The position numbers were made by a program, and so were the translations under genes. DNA of 61,148 bases from Azoarcus sp. (GTDB taxonomy: Bacteria > Pseudomonadota > Gammaproteobacteria > Burkholderiales > Rhodocyclaceae), in NCBI GenBank assembly GCA_030656215.1, contig JAUSOD010000004.1, positions 1 through 61,148 of the forward strand, in the 5' to 3' direction. Below the pieces are notes generated by a model that made no database searches, had not been told where the DNA came from, and saw nothing but the letters and a program-made list of their open reading frames with translations. Every line of letters begins with the position of its first letter. The stretch's first letter is position 1. Shown one piece after another: positions 34,465 through 43,273 of this stretch.

Positions 34465-35883
34465 TCATTCGCGGCCCAGCGGTAACTCCACCTCGACACA
34501 CAGACCGCGTCCGCCCTCGCCATCCTTGAGCGTGATCGTGCCGCCATGGGCCAGACAGATCTCGCGCACGATCGCCAGCCCGAGCCCGCTGCCATCGATG
34601 TCCCCGTGGCCGAGGATGCGGTAGAAGCGGCGGAATACGTTCTCGCGCTCGGCCTCAGGGATGCCGGGGCCCTGGTCGGTGACGCTGATGATCGCGTCGC
34701 CCTGCCATGCGGCCACCGCAGCCGTGACCTGGGACTCGGCCGGGCTGTAGCGAATCGCGTTGTCGATCAGGTTGGCGACCATCTCGCGCAGCATAGCCGC
34801 ATTGCCGTGCCTGACCACCGCCACCTGCGGCCCCTCCTCGAAGGCGAGATCGATGCCCTTCTTCAGCGCCAGCGGCACCAGCTCCATGGCCACGTCCTTG
34901 ACCATCGCATTGAGATCGACCGGTTCGCGATCGTCCATCAGGCCATTGACCGCCTCGGCATGCGACATTGACAGCATCTGATTGGCCAGCCGTCGTGTCG
35001 CGCGGATGCTGCGCAACAGGCTGGCAAAGGTGCGCAGCATTTCCTCCGGCTCATGCTGGCGCAGGCCGTACTCGGCCTGGGTGGTGAGCACCGCCAGCGG
35101 GGTGCGGATCTGATGCGCGGCATCGGCAAGGAAGCGCCGGCGCGCGGCCAGCATCGCCGACAGGCGCTCGGTATGGTGATTGATCGCATCGATCAGCGGG
35201 CCGACCTCGCTCGGCACATTGTCGGCCGGCACCGGGGTCAGATCCTCGTCGCCGCGCTGGCGGATGGTCTCGCGCAGTTCGAGCAGCGGGCGGAATGCGC
35301 TTCCAAGGGCAAACACGATGAGTAGCGCACCCACCCCAAGCAACAGGAGCTGTCGGTGCAGGCTGTCGAGAAACAGGTCGCGCGCCAGCGCCGTACGCGA
35401 GCCGGTAGTCTCGGCAAACACGATCTGTACCGCATCGCCACCGACCAGCGCCGGGTCATACAGGCGCTTGCGCATCGCGCCGAGACGGATGTCCTCGCCC
35501 CGATAATGACCATCGACGATCAACACCTCGCCGGACTCGGGCAGATCAGCCGGCGGCAGAAGCTCGGGGTATCCGGTGAGCAAGGCGCCCGAGGGTGCGA
35601 TCACGGCGTAGTAGATGCGTTCCTGGGCCTTGTCCTCGAACATCTCGAAGGCCGAATAGGGAATATTGACGTGCACCTCGCCCGCCACCGAATGGGTCTG
35701 CTCGGCCACGGCCTTGATCGATGCGGTCAGCGAACGGTCGTAGGCCCGGTTTACCGCTTCGAGTGCGCCACGGTAAGAAAGCCACGCATTGACTCCGAGC
35801 ATCACAAACAGCGGCGGCAGCAACCACCACACTACTCGCCGACGCAGGCTATAACGTGGCCCGGGCCGGACGTCAGCCGACAT
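34465..35883 (-). CDS. tctE: TctE-like sensor histidine kinase
   Basis: 472 residues. Two TM helices (about 17-37 and 178-198) flank a periplasmic sensor; HAMP-like linker; DHp box DAAHQIRTPLAVL (phospho-acceptor H257); catalytic domain with NLIDNAIRYSP, DQGPGIP and GSGLGLAIV. This is the TctE (PhoQ-unrelated, OmpR-class) group that controls tctCBA. Follows the response-regulator gene by 27 bp on the same strand and is convergent with tctA. Confidence 0.9.
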   Translation of the reverse strand: MSADVRPGPRYSLRRRVVWWLLPPLFVMLGVNAWLSYRGALEAVNRAYDRSLTASIKAVAEQTHSVAGEVHVNIPYSAFEMFEDKAQERIYYAVIAPSGALLTGYPELLPPADLPESGEVLIVDGHYRGEDIRLGAMRKRLYDPALVGGDAVQIVFAETTGSRTALARDLFLDSLHRQLLLLGVGALLIVFALGSAFRPLLELRETIRQRGDEDLTPVPADNVPSEVGPLIDAINHHTERLSAMLAARRRFLADAAHQIRTPLAVLTTQAEYGLRQHEPEEMLRTFASLLRSIRATRRLANQMLSMSHAEAVNGLMDDREPVDLNAMVKDVAMELVPLALKKGIDLAFEEGPQVAVVRHGNAAMLREMVANLIDNAIRYSPAESQVTAAVAAWQGDAIISVTDQGPGIPEAERENVFRRFYRILGHGDIDGSGLGLAIVREICLAHGGTITLKDGEGGRGLCVEVELPLGRE

Positions 35884-35910
35884 GCGGCCCCACCAGCCAA
35901 GCGCTTCCCC

Positions 35911-36585
35911 TCATTCTTTCGCCTCGCCGAGCAGGTAGCCCAGGCCCCGCAGGGTGTTGATCGCCACCCCCGAACCCTCGAGCTTCTTGCGCAGGCGGGA
36001 GACATAGATCTCGATCGCTTCGACCCGCGCGTCGGCATCGAAATCGAACACTTTCTCGAACAGCGCCTCGCGTGCCACTGGACGCCCGCTGCGCGACAGC
36101 AGCGCCTCGAGCACTGCGAGTTCGCGTGGAGTCAGCGCCAGTGGGCGACCCGCCACGGCGGCCATGCGGGTGTTGGTGTCGAACTCGAGAAGGCCGATGC
36201 GGACCTTGGGCACCTGGTTGCCGCTACGCCGCAGCAAGGCCTTGATCCGCGCCTCGAGTTCGCCCAGATCGAAAGGTTTCGTCAGATAATCGTCGGCACC
36301 CGTGTTGAGTCCACGCACCCGCTCTTCGGTGGCACCACGCGCAGTGAGCACCAGCACCGGAGTGGGCACCCCTTTCTCGCGCGCGCGTAGCCGGCGCAAG
36401 ACTTCCAGCCCGTCCATGCCCGGCAGCGACAGGTCGAGGATCACCAGGTCGTAATGCTGGGTGAGCAGCGCATGATCGGCGTGATCGCCACGATCGAGCA
36501 CATCGAGCACATAGCCCGCATGGCGCAGTGTCTTGGCGACCCACTGGGAGAGTTCGGCGTGATCTTCGACCAGCAGCAGGCGCAT
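35911..36585 (-). CDS. tctD: TctD-like response regulator
   Basis: 224 residues. Receiver domain with acidic pair near EDH (residues 7-9), phospho-acceptor D51 (YDLVILDLSLPGMDG) and YLTKPF; OmpR-type winged helix from about 125 (ALTPRELAVLEALLSRSGRP, IEIYVSRLRKKLEGSG). Starts at 36585, divergent from the binding-protein gene at 36685, with only 99 bp between. Likely activates tctCBA and possibly the genes at 36.7-38.8 kb. Confidence 0.92.
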   Translation of the reverse strand: MRLLLVEDHAELSQWVAKTLRHAGYVLDVLDRGDHADHALLTQHYDLVILDLSLPGMDGLEVLRRLRAREKGVPTPVLVLTARGATEERVRGLNTGADDYLTKPFDLGELEARIKALLRRSGNQVPKVRIGLLEFDTNTRMAAVAGRPLALTPRELAVLEALLSRSGRPVAREALFEKVFDFDADARVEAIEIYVSRLRKKLEGSGVAINTLRGLGYLLGEAKE

Positions 36586-36684
36586 GGCAGTGAAAGTGAA
36601 TCGAAAGCTTGGACAAGGATTATTGTCTCAAACAAGGAACAAAGCCATGGCGCACGTGTGCCAGATGCAAAAGGAGGAGCGTAT

Positions 36685-37752
36685 ATGAGCTGGAGACCAT
36701 GCCTGCTGGCAAGCGCGCTCGGCCTGTTCGCCACCTGCGCACTGGCACAGGTCAGCCCCGACCGCATGGCGGTCGGCATTGCCGAAGGCCGGGTTGTGAT
36801 CTATGCGGCCACCGACCAGAACATCGTCCAGCCTCTGATCGACGACTTCGAGCAGCGCCATCCGGGAATCAAGGTCGAGTATCACGACATGCACTCCACC
36901 GATCTGTACCAGCGCGTCGTCGACGAGGCACAGCAGGGCAGCAAGGCCGACGTGGTATGGAGCTCGGCCATGGACCTGCAGGTCAAGCTGGTCAATGACG
37001 GCTATGCCCAGACCCACCGTTCGGCCGAAACCGCGGCGCTGCCAAGCTGGGCAGTATGGAAGAACGAGGCCTTCGGAACCACCTACGAGCCGGCCGTGTT
37101 CGTTTATCACAAACCCGCGCTGCAGCCGGACGAACTGCCCGACACCCATGCCGCGCTCATTGCGCTGTTGCAACGCACGCCGGCCCGCTTCAACGGCCGC
37201 CTGGCAACCTATGATCCGCGCCTGTCCGGCGTCGGCCTGCTGCTGCACACGCAGGATGCGCAGTCCAATCCGATTGCGTTCTGGAGTCTGGTGCAGACCC
37301 TGGGCGACAACGGCATCCGCGCTTACGCCACCTCTGGCGCGATGCTCGACAGCATTTCCAGCGGCGAGACCCTGATCGGCTACAACGTACTCGGCTCCTA
37401 TGCGCTGACCCGGGCCGAGACCGATCCCGGGATCGGCGTGATCTGGCCGCGCGATTACACCCTGGTGCTGAGCCGGGTGGCCTTCATCACCCGTGACGCG
37501 CGCCACCCGCAAGCGGCCCGACTGTGGCTGGACCATCTGCTGTCACGCCACGGGCAGACCGTACTCGCGCGCAACGCGGGCTTGTTCGCGGTGCGCGAGG
37601 ATGTTTCCACCGAGACGGCCGTCGGCCTGCGCAAGCAGCTGGGTAGCGCATTCCGCCCGATCCCGATCGGTTCGGGCCTGCTCACCTACCTCGACCAGGC
37701 CAAGCAACGCGACTTCCTGCGCCAGTGGGAAACGGCGGTCAAACCACGCTGA
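36685..37752 (+). CDS. Orphan ABC-type periplasmic binding protein (PgtC/FbpA-like)
   Basis: 355 residues, signal peptide to about residue 22 (GLFATCALAQ). The fold motifs are of the iron(III)/polyamine-type binding proteins (VVIYAATDQNIVQPLIDDFE, YHDMHSTDLYQRVVDEAQQG, WPRDYTLVLSRVAFIT). No ABC ATPase or permease is nearby. Next to a two-component system it could serve as a sensory partner, as PgtC does in phosphoglycerate sensing. AGGAG lies upstream. Divergent from tctD. Confidence 0.85.
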   Translation: MSWRPCLLASALGLFATCALAQVSPDRMAVGIAEGRVVIYAATDQNIVQPLIDDFEQRHPGIKVEYHDMHSTDLYQRVVDEAQQGSKADVVWSSAMDLQVKLVNDGYAQTHRSAETAALPSWAVWKNEAFGTTYEPAVFVYHKPALQPDELPDTHAALIALLQRTPARFNGRLATYDPRLSGVGLLLHTQDAQSNPIAFWSLVQTLGDNGIRAYATSGAMLDSISSGETLIGYNVLGSYALTRAETDPGIGVIWPRDYTLVLSRVAFITRDARHPQAARLWLDHLLSRHGQTVLARNAGLFAVREDVSTETAVGLRKQLGSAFRPIPIGSGLLTYLDQAKQRDFLRQWETAVKPR

Positions 37753-37790
37753 CGCTCTGCCACCAACCGAATCCACTGCATACCCACTGC

Positions 37791-38849
37791 ATGCTCAACT
37801 CCGCATCCGGGATCGTCGCCAACTGGCGCCAGGTCCTGCCCACCCTGTTGCTGGCCCTGGTGGCCGCTTTACTCGCCCAGTACGCTGGCCTGCCCCTGCC
37901 GTGGATGATCGGCCCGCTGTTCGCGGTGGCCGGCGCGCGCATGTGCGACCTTCGCCTGCAGCCGCCCGCCGGCGGCCGCCAGGCCGGGCAATGGGCGATC
38001 GGCGCGGCACTCGGCCTGTACTTTTCGCCGGTCGTAGTGAGCCAGCTGGCCGAACATGCGCTGCTGGTGATCGGGGCGGCGCTGGCCTCGCTCGCAATGG
38101 GCAGCATCTGTGCGCTGTTTACCCTGCGCATGGCGCGGGTGGACGCCCCGACCGCCTTCTTTGCCTCACTGCCCGGCGGCGCCTCGGAGATGGCTAACCT
38201 GGCCGAACGATGGGGCGGTGCGGTGGATCGGATCGCCGCCGCCCACGCGCTGCGTATCATGATGGTGGTATCGCTGGTGCCGCTCGCGCTGACCTTGGCC
38301 GGCGCCCATGGCACCGACCTCTACATTCCGCAATCGCACGCGGTCGATTTCGCCCGCCTGCCGCTACTGGTGGCCGCCAGCCTGGCCGGGGTAGGGGTGT
38401 TCAAGCTGCTGCGCATCGCCAATGCCTGGGTGCTCGGCCCGCTGCTCGGTGTCGGGGTGTTGAGCGCGCTCGCGGTGCCCTTGTCCGCCCTGCCGGGCTG
38501 GATGATCAACGCCGGGCAGCTGCTGATCGGCTGCTCGCTTGGCTGCCGCTTCTCACGTGAATTCTTCCGCGCCGCACCGCGCTTCATGGGCGTGGCCGCC
38601 TTGACCGCATTGCTGTCCATCGTGCTCGGCTTTGCGCTCGCGCTATTGCTGGCGCGCTTCGCCGATGTTCCGCTCGCCACCCTCGCGCTCGCCACCGCCC
38701 CCGGCGGCGTGGCCGAGATGTGCATCACCGCCAAGGTGCTGCAACTCGGCGTGCCCCTGATCACCGCCTGCCATGTGCTGCGGGTGGTGGTGCTGACGTT
38801 GGGCGCCCAGGCCGCGTTTGGACAGTTCCGGAAACTCGTCGCACCTTAG
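37791..38849 (+). CDS. AbrB-family (AmoR-like) membrane protein
   Basis: 352 residues, about 10 helices in two similar halves, each with a LPGGASEMA- or APGGVAEMC-type motif (SLPGGASEMANLAERW; TAPGGVAEMCITAKVLQLGV) and LPWMIGPLFAVAGAR near the start. These are hallmarks of the AbrB/TIGR03082 'ammonia monooxygenase' membrane family, whose members are putative transporters, not monooxygenases. It follows the binding-protein gene by 38 bp and probably shares its transcript. Members are often found near TTT systems. Function unproven. Confidence 0.85.
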   Translation: MLNSASGIVANWRQVLPTLLLALVAALLAQYAGLPLPWMIGPLFAVAGARMCDLRLQPPAGGRQAGQWAIGAALGLYFSPVVVSQLAEHALLVIGAALASLAMGSICALFTLRMARVDAPTAFFASLPGGASEMANLAERWGGAVDRIAAAHALRIMMVVSLVPLALTLAGAHGTDLYIPQSHAVDFARLPLLVAASLAGVGVFKLLRIANAWVLGPLLGVGVLSALAVPLSALPGWMINAGQLLIGCSLGCRFSREFFRAAPRFMGVAALTALLSIVLGFALALLLARFADVPLATLALATAPGGVAEMCITAKVLQLGVPLITACHVLRVVVLTLGAQAAFGQFRKLVAP

Positions 38850-38921
38850 GGCGGCCCGCATAGCACCATCTTCAGCGCATCACGCCCGTACCACGGACAC
38901 GCCGCCTCGCGCGGCCCCCGA

Positions 38922-39716
38922 TCAGAATGTCCGCTTCACATGCGCGACCCATTTGTCGTCGCCAGTATCCTTGCAGCGTCCAGCGTCGTCGCAAACGGTG
39001 TAGAGCGAAGTCCTGGCGGTGGTGTCGATATAGGCGAGACCAAGCTCCCAGCCATCGTCGAAGCTCTTCACGACGCCGACCTTGTAGTCGGTGAAGTCGT
39101 AGCGTCCATAACTGCGTACTTTCTGGCGCCCCACATGCGCGTTGACGGACCATCCCGGCATGAACTCGTAGTTGGCATTCGCTTCGATGTAGGACGAGCC
39201 TCGTGATCCCCCTTCTCCGGTGCCGAATGAATCCTCGTTGAAGCCGAAGTAATCCCCCAGGGTCTGCGAGTACTTCAGATTGAAGAAGCTCCAGCTGAGC
39301 CCCGCATAGATCTCCAGCGTGTCGTACTTTTCGCGCGTTCCGTTGATCCGTCCCCCCGGAAAGATGAACTGGAGCAGCCCGATGTCGTAAGTGATCTCGC
39401 CCACGCTCCCCGCATACCCTGCATACACGTCAATCTCGCCGACCGCGTTGTTCAGCGCTGCGTCACTGACGTTCGTACCCCATACGCCGGCATAGAGCCC
39501 ACTGTCGTGTGCTACGTCGAAGCCTCCCTGCACGGCCGGTTTGTTCTGGGTGTACGAAATCCCTCTGAACACGTACTGGGAGAAAAGACCCACGTTCGCG
39601 CTCAGCGCGTAGCGGGAACTGGTCTCGCCGGTGTCCGCTGCAAGAATCAGCGGCGAAATGGAACCCAGGGCAATGAAGGCAGTGCCCAGGGCGGTCAATT
39701 TCAGTTTCTTGTACAT
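38922..39716 (-). CDS. TIGR02001-type outer-membrane protein, end of the qhp operon
   Basis: 264 residues, start MYKKLKLTALGTAFIAL (signal peptide to about 27, LILAA). The mature part begins with YALSANVGLFSQYVFRGISY, the typical TIGR02001 opening, with alternating beta strands and a terminal Phe (HVKRTF). It is probably a small barrel. The frame could start earlier, but this ATG begins the signal peptide. It lies 40 bp after qhpG on the same strand, so it may be co-expressed with the amine dehydrogenase and aid amine entry; that link is inference. Confidence 0.8.
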   Translation of the reverse strand: MYKKLKLTALGTAFIALGSISPLILAADTGETSSRYALSANVGLFSQYVFRGISYTQNKPAVQGGFDVAHDSGLYAGVWGTNVSDAALNNAVGEIDVYAGYAGSVGEITYDIGLLQFIFPGGRINGTREKYDTLEIYAGLSWSFFNLKYSQTLGDYFGFNEDSFGTGEGGSRGSSYIEANANYEFMPGWSVNAHVGRQKVRSYGRYDFTDYKVGVVKSFDDGWELGLAYIDTTARTSLYTVCDDAGRCKDTGDDKWVAHVKRTF

Positions 39717-39756
39717 CTTCTGGTCTCCTCGTGAATGAATCGATACGGCCCGCCGG

Positions 39757-41097
39757 TCAGACGCCGGCCAGGGCATGCGCGACGAGATCGCGCTCCTGCA
39801 ACCAGCACCACGCACTCCCTATGCTCGGGGGTGGGTGGCAAAGTTGCCGGGCAAGATCGGCAATACAGGGGGGGCGATGTGAGGACCTGATCAGTTCGGC
39901 AAGGGGAAAGAGATCGACCCCCTCCACGAAGCGGACGCCTCGGGCGGCATCGGGTGTCACCGCGACCCAGCGCTCCTCGATGAAACCGTCTTCGACCACC
40001 GGCCTCCGTTCGAACCGGGGTGATGGCGAGGCTTCCGTGGACGCATGCCCGGGGGACCTCGTTACTGCTTGCCAGAAGGCACTCCCGGGCCAGCGCGTCT
40101 CGGAGAGGTAATGCTCATACGCGGCTCTCGATCGCGCGCCAAAGACCGCCTCCATTCGGGACTCGAAGAATTTCAACGCTGAGTCTCGTGCATCGGGTCG
40201 CCTCAGCAAGGTGTTGACGACGGGTGCAGCGGCCAGCGCGCCCGAGATCGCCTCGAACATCCCGTGCCCCGACAGCGGGTCGACCATGTACGCTGCGTCG
40301 CCCACGCGCAGGTAATCAACGGACGAGGCGACTCCACGCAAGGTCGGGCGTATCCCCCGAACACGTACCGGTCCCGCGGGCCGGAGGAGGCGCCCGAAAC
40401 GAGAGGGAAAATGCTCGAGTGCGTCGAGACCCGCTGTGTGGATGCGCTCGAGGCCTCCCTCCGCCGCAGAAACCCTAGCCGGTAAAGTGACGATCTGGAC
40501 GTGTGCGGCTCCGTGTCCGTCGCCCCCTCCCCATGCCCACCCCTCACGGAACGACTCGATCATGGTCGTTCGCGGTTGGGGGATGGCGCCCTCAAAGGTA
40601 CGGCACAGCGCGACCAGCTCGTAGCTGATATGGCGATCCGCAGCCACCTTGGGGGCGGTGCTGCCGCGGCACTCGACCACCAGGGGCGAACTTGCAGTCC
40701 TCTGCTGCCCCTCGGGGCTCTCCCAATGCACGACCCAGCACCCTTCTGCAACGTGGGTGAGGCCACGCACTGTCCCCATGTGCAATTCGCATCCCGCACG
40801 CCGGGCATCCTCGATGAGCGCGGCATCGAGTACCCGCCGATCGACAGCAAACTCGCCATTCATTTCGATGTTCGCACCTGCCCAGCAGGACACCCGCTTC
40901 CATTGCGGTCCGAGCAGTGCTGTCGCTGCGGTGCAGCCCGCCTGCCTCAGTCCATCGGCGACGCGATGCGACAAACCCTCGACGGCAACGGTAGGCCGCA
41001 GCCTGCCGATCAGCGTCGCACGTATGCCGTGGCGGACGAGGGCAATTCCAAGGAGGCAGGCCGCAGGCCCCGCCCCCAGAATGATCACTTCGCTCAT
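39757..41097 (-). CDS. qhpG: QhpG, FAD-dependent tryptophan hydroxylase of CTQ synthesis
   Basis: 446 residues from the ATG at 41097, with GGAGGAG at normal distance; a closer upstream ATG abuts that site. FAD-binding Rossmann motif EVIILGAGPAACLLGIAL at the N terminus, DRRVLDAALIEDAR in the middle, and GDAAYMVDPLSGHGMFEAIS, the second FAD motif, at about residue 275. It belongs to the tryptophan-halogenase/hydroxylase-like flavoproteins. QhpG dihydroxylates the crosslinked Trp of QhpC on the way to cysteine tryptophylquinone. Eighth gene of the operon here. Confidence 0.88.
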   Translation of the reverse strand: MSEVIILGAGPAACLLGIALVRHGIRATLIGRLRPTVAVEGLSHRVADGLRQAGCTAATALLGPQWKRVSCWAGANIEMNGEFAVDRRVLDAALIEDARRAGCELHMGTVRGLTHVAEGCWVVHWESPEGQQRTASSPLVVECRGSTAPKVAADRHISYELVALCRTFEGAIPQPRTTMIESFREGWAWGGGDGHGAAHVQIVTLPARVSAAEGGLERIHTAGLDALEHFPSRFGRLLRPAGPVRVRGIRPTLRGVASSVDYLRVGDAAYMVDPLSGHGMFEAISGALAAAPVVNTLLRRPDARDSALKFFESRMEAVFGARSRAAYEHYLSETRWPGSAFWQAVTRSPGHASTEASPSPRFERRPVVEDGFIEERWVAVTPDAARGVRFVEGVDLFPLAELIRSSHRPPCIADLARQLCHPPPSIGSAWCWLQERDLVAHALAGV

Positions 41098-41119
41098 TTC
41101 CATCTCCTCCGCTTGATGC

Positions 41120-43273
41120 TCATCGAAAGGCCGCCCCGCGAGGTCTCGCCCCAAGCCAGACTGCGCTCAACACCATGAGGACGAGGCCGCTCCACAGCAG
41201 TGACGAGAACGGGAAGACACGGACGACGACCACCGCCTCGGCCGTCCCACTCCCACTATCGAGCGCTGCAACTGCCGCGGCGGGTGAAACCCAGACCTGG
41301 ATCGCACGACCCCAGTCGTGGTCGGTAAACGGGTGCAGGACATATCCCGCCGAACTCGCAAACCGTGCATAGCGGTAGTCCAGCACTTCGCATATCTGGC
41401 GTACCGGGCCGCTGTACCCCGCCAGCGGGGAGCGCGTGTCACGATAGAGCGCCTGCCCCGAGATCGGCCCTTTCGATGGCGTGTTCAACTCCACCTGAGC
41501 AATTGAACGGAAGTGGCCTTCCTTTCCGACGAATCCACCATCGGCCCTGCGGTCGACATCGATTGCCCTGATCCGAAAGAGATAGCCATGAGCATCCCGG
41601 GTCCATTCGCCGGGCGCGTCGTCGAGCACAAGCACCTGCTGCGAGTAAGTATTGAGGACCGTCGACAGGACGCCCCCCCAGAGGGCAAGCACGACGCCGA
41701 CATGCAGGAGCGCAAGCGGCAGCACGTATGCCGTTCCGCCACGCGTTCCCCGCCAGGCACCCCGTACCCCCCAGACAAAGCTACCGAGGGCGAGAAATGC
41801 ACCGGCAAGCAGGCTCGCATCAATGAGCGGCAGCACGCCGACGATCTGCTGCGACAGGACGCCGGCGCCCCGATACTGTTCGCTGAGGTAGCCCCCCCGG
41901 GCCCAGACGTAGGCGGAACCGAGCAGGGCCAGGCCCAGCGCAACGAGTCCCGCCCGTGGCGACAGACGCCGAAAGAAATACCACCCGCCGAGCACGCCGA
42001 CTGAGGTCAGCGGTAGCAGCAGGGCCCGGGCAAGTGCGTAACCGTCCACATCCCACTGGGAGAAAGCCCGGCGCAGTCCGGCCAGCTCCGCGCCTCCGGT
42101 CCAGTTGCTCAGCGTGGCGAAGAAGGGCTTCAGCGCCTCCGCGCGGGGCAGGCCGAGCAGCCCGCCGGCAAAGGCTGCCGCGACATGGGAAAGTGCGAGC
42201 AGACCGGCGATGACAAAGCAGGTCCGAACCAGCGCGAGGCCCAGCTCGGCTGCGCTCGGGCGAGCTCTCGGGCGGCGCCGACTCCTCTCCTCCTGCGCCG
42301 GGCGCAGGTGCAGGATGCCAAGCACAGCGAGGACGCCGGCAAGCACAAGGTGGCTCACCCAACTGTCGGCACCGACATAGCGATGCGAACTCGCAAGCAC
42401 CTCGCTTCGCGTCACGGCCATGGCCATCGCCGCCGATGCGGCTGCCAGGAATGCGGCAGCGGATACCATCCTCGACCTCGAACGGCCGGCCCCGTGGAGG
42501 ACTGCAGTGAGAAAACACCACACGGCGAAGACGGATGTCTGGACCGGGTCCCAGTGCCAGACCTGCCCATAGGTCGCGTCCTCGAATGCCCAGATCATTC
42601 CAAACCCGATGCCGCCGGTCAGCGCGGCCCATGCACGTCGCGCCGACCTGACCGCGCCAGCCGGCCACACCGAAGTACCCGCGGCAGGGGCGGCAAGAAA
42701 CAGGATCCAGGCGTAGGCGATCAGGATCAAGGGCGCATGAAGCAGCATCCAGAAGGTCATCAGATGCGCATTCATCCCCTGCGACGGCGCACTTGCCAGC
42801 CACTCGCCCGGGGTTGCCGCAAAGGGATCAAGCCAGGCGGCCGTCACCACGTAGCATGCGGTGATGATCACAGTCGGCTCGAGCGCGCCGGGACGCTCGA
42901 GCCTGGTGCGCGCAGCCAGGCTTGCACACAGGGCCGCCAGCAGGAGCATGGTCCCTTCGTCGCCACCCCAGAGATTGGCGAACTTGAGGTGGGCAGGAAG
43001 CGCCGCCGCGCTATAGAGCCACACGTAACGGACCATGAACTGATCCGTCAACAGATGCCATGCGAGCGCGGCCACTCCGCCCCACAGCATTGCAGTTGCG
43101 CTTCGCAGCAACACCACGCGCATCGCCCCCCACGGGATGGCGCCCACGACGAGAATCGCCGCGAACGCCACCAGCAGGCGCCCTGCCGTGGGCCAGACGA
43201 CGGAACACAGCGCGGTGGCGGCAAATACCGCGGCTGCGTGCCACCGCCCACTTCCATCTCGTCGGTCAGGCAC
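41120..43273 (-). CDS. CcmF/CcsA-like cytochrome c biogenesis protein within the qhp operon
   Basis: 717 residues from a GTG at 43273 that overlaps the qhpE stop by 8 bases and has GGAG 7 bases upstream. Many TM helices. The motifs follow CcmF in order: KFANLWGGDEGTMLLLAALC (compare WGxHEGS), AHLMTFWMLLHAPLILIAYA, then GQVWHWDPVQTSVFAVWCFL, which corresponds to the WWD haem-handling motif, and a later SSHRYVG segment. A large soluble part follows (about 560-680). The sequence is much diverged from housekeeping CcmF. QhpA carries two c-type haems, so a dedicated ligase is plausible, but it is unproven. I do not recall a CcmF-like gene in the described qhp operons. Confidence 0.8.
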   Translation of the reverse strand: MPDRRDGSGRWHAAAVFAATALCSVVWPTAGRLLVAFAAILVVGAIPWGAMRVVLLRSATAMLWGGVAALAWHLLTDQFMVRYVWLYSAAALPAHLKFANLWGGDEGTMLLLAALCASLAARTRLERPGALEPTVIITACYVVTAAWLDPFAATPGEWLASAPSQGMNAHLMTFWMLLHAPLILIAYAWILFLAAPAAGTSVWPAGAVRSARRAWAALTGGIGFGMIWAFEDATYGQVWHWDPVQTSVFAVWCFLTAVLHGAGRSRSRMVSAAAFLAAASAAMAMAVTRSEVLASSHRYVGADSWVSHLVLAGVLAVLGILHLRPAQEERSRRRPRARPSAAELGLALVRTCFVIAGLLALSHVAAAFAGGLLGLPRAEALKPFFATLSNWTGGAELAGLRRAFSQWDVDGYALARALLLPLTSVGVLGGWYFFRRLSPRAGLVALGLALLGSAYVWARGGYLSEQYRGAGVLSQQIVGVLPLIDASLLAGAFLALGSFVWGVRGAWRGTRGGTAYVLPLALLHVGVVLALWGGVLSTVLNTYSQQVLVLDDAPGEWTRDAHGYLFRIRAIDVDRRADGGFVGKEGHFRSIAQVELNTPSKGPISGQALYRDTRSPLAGYSGPVRQICEVLDYRYARFASSAGYVLHPFTDHDWGRAIQVWVSPAAAVAALDSGSGTAEAVVVVRVFPFSSLLWSGLVLMVLSAVWLGARPRGAAFR

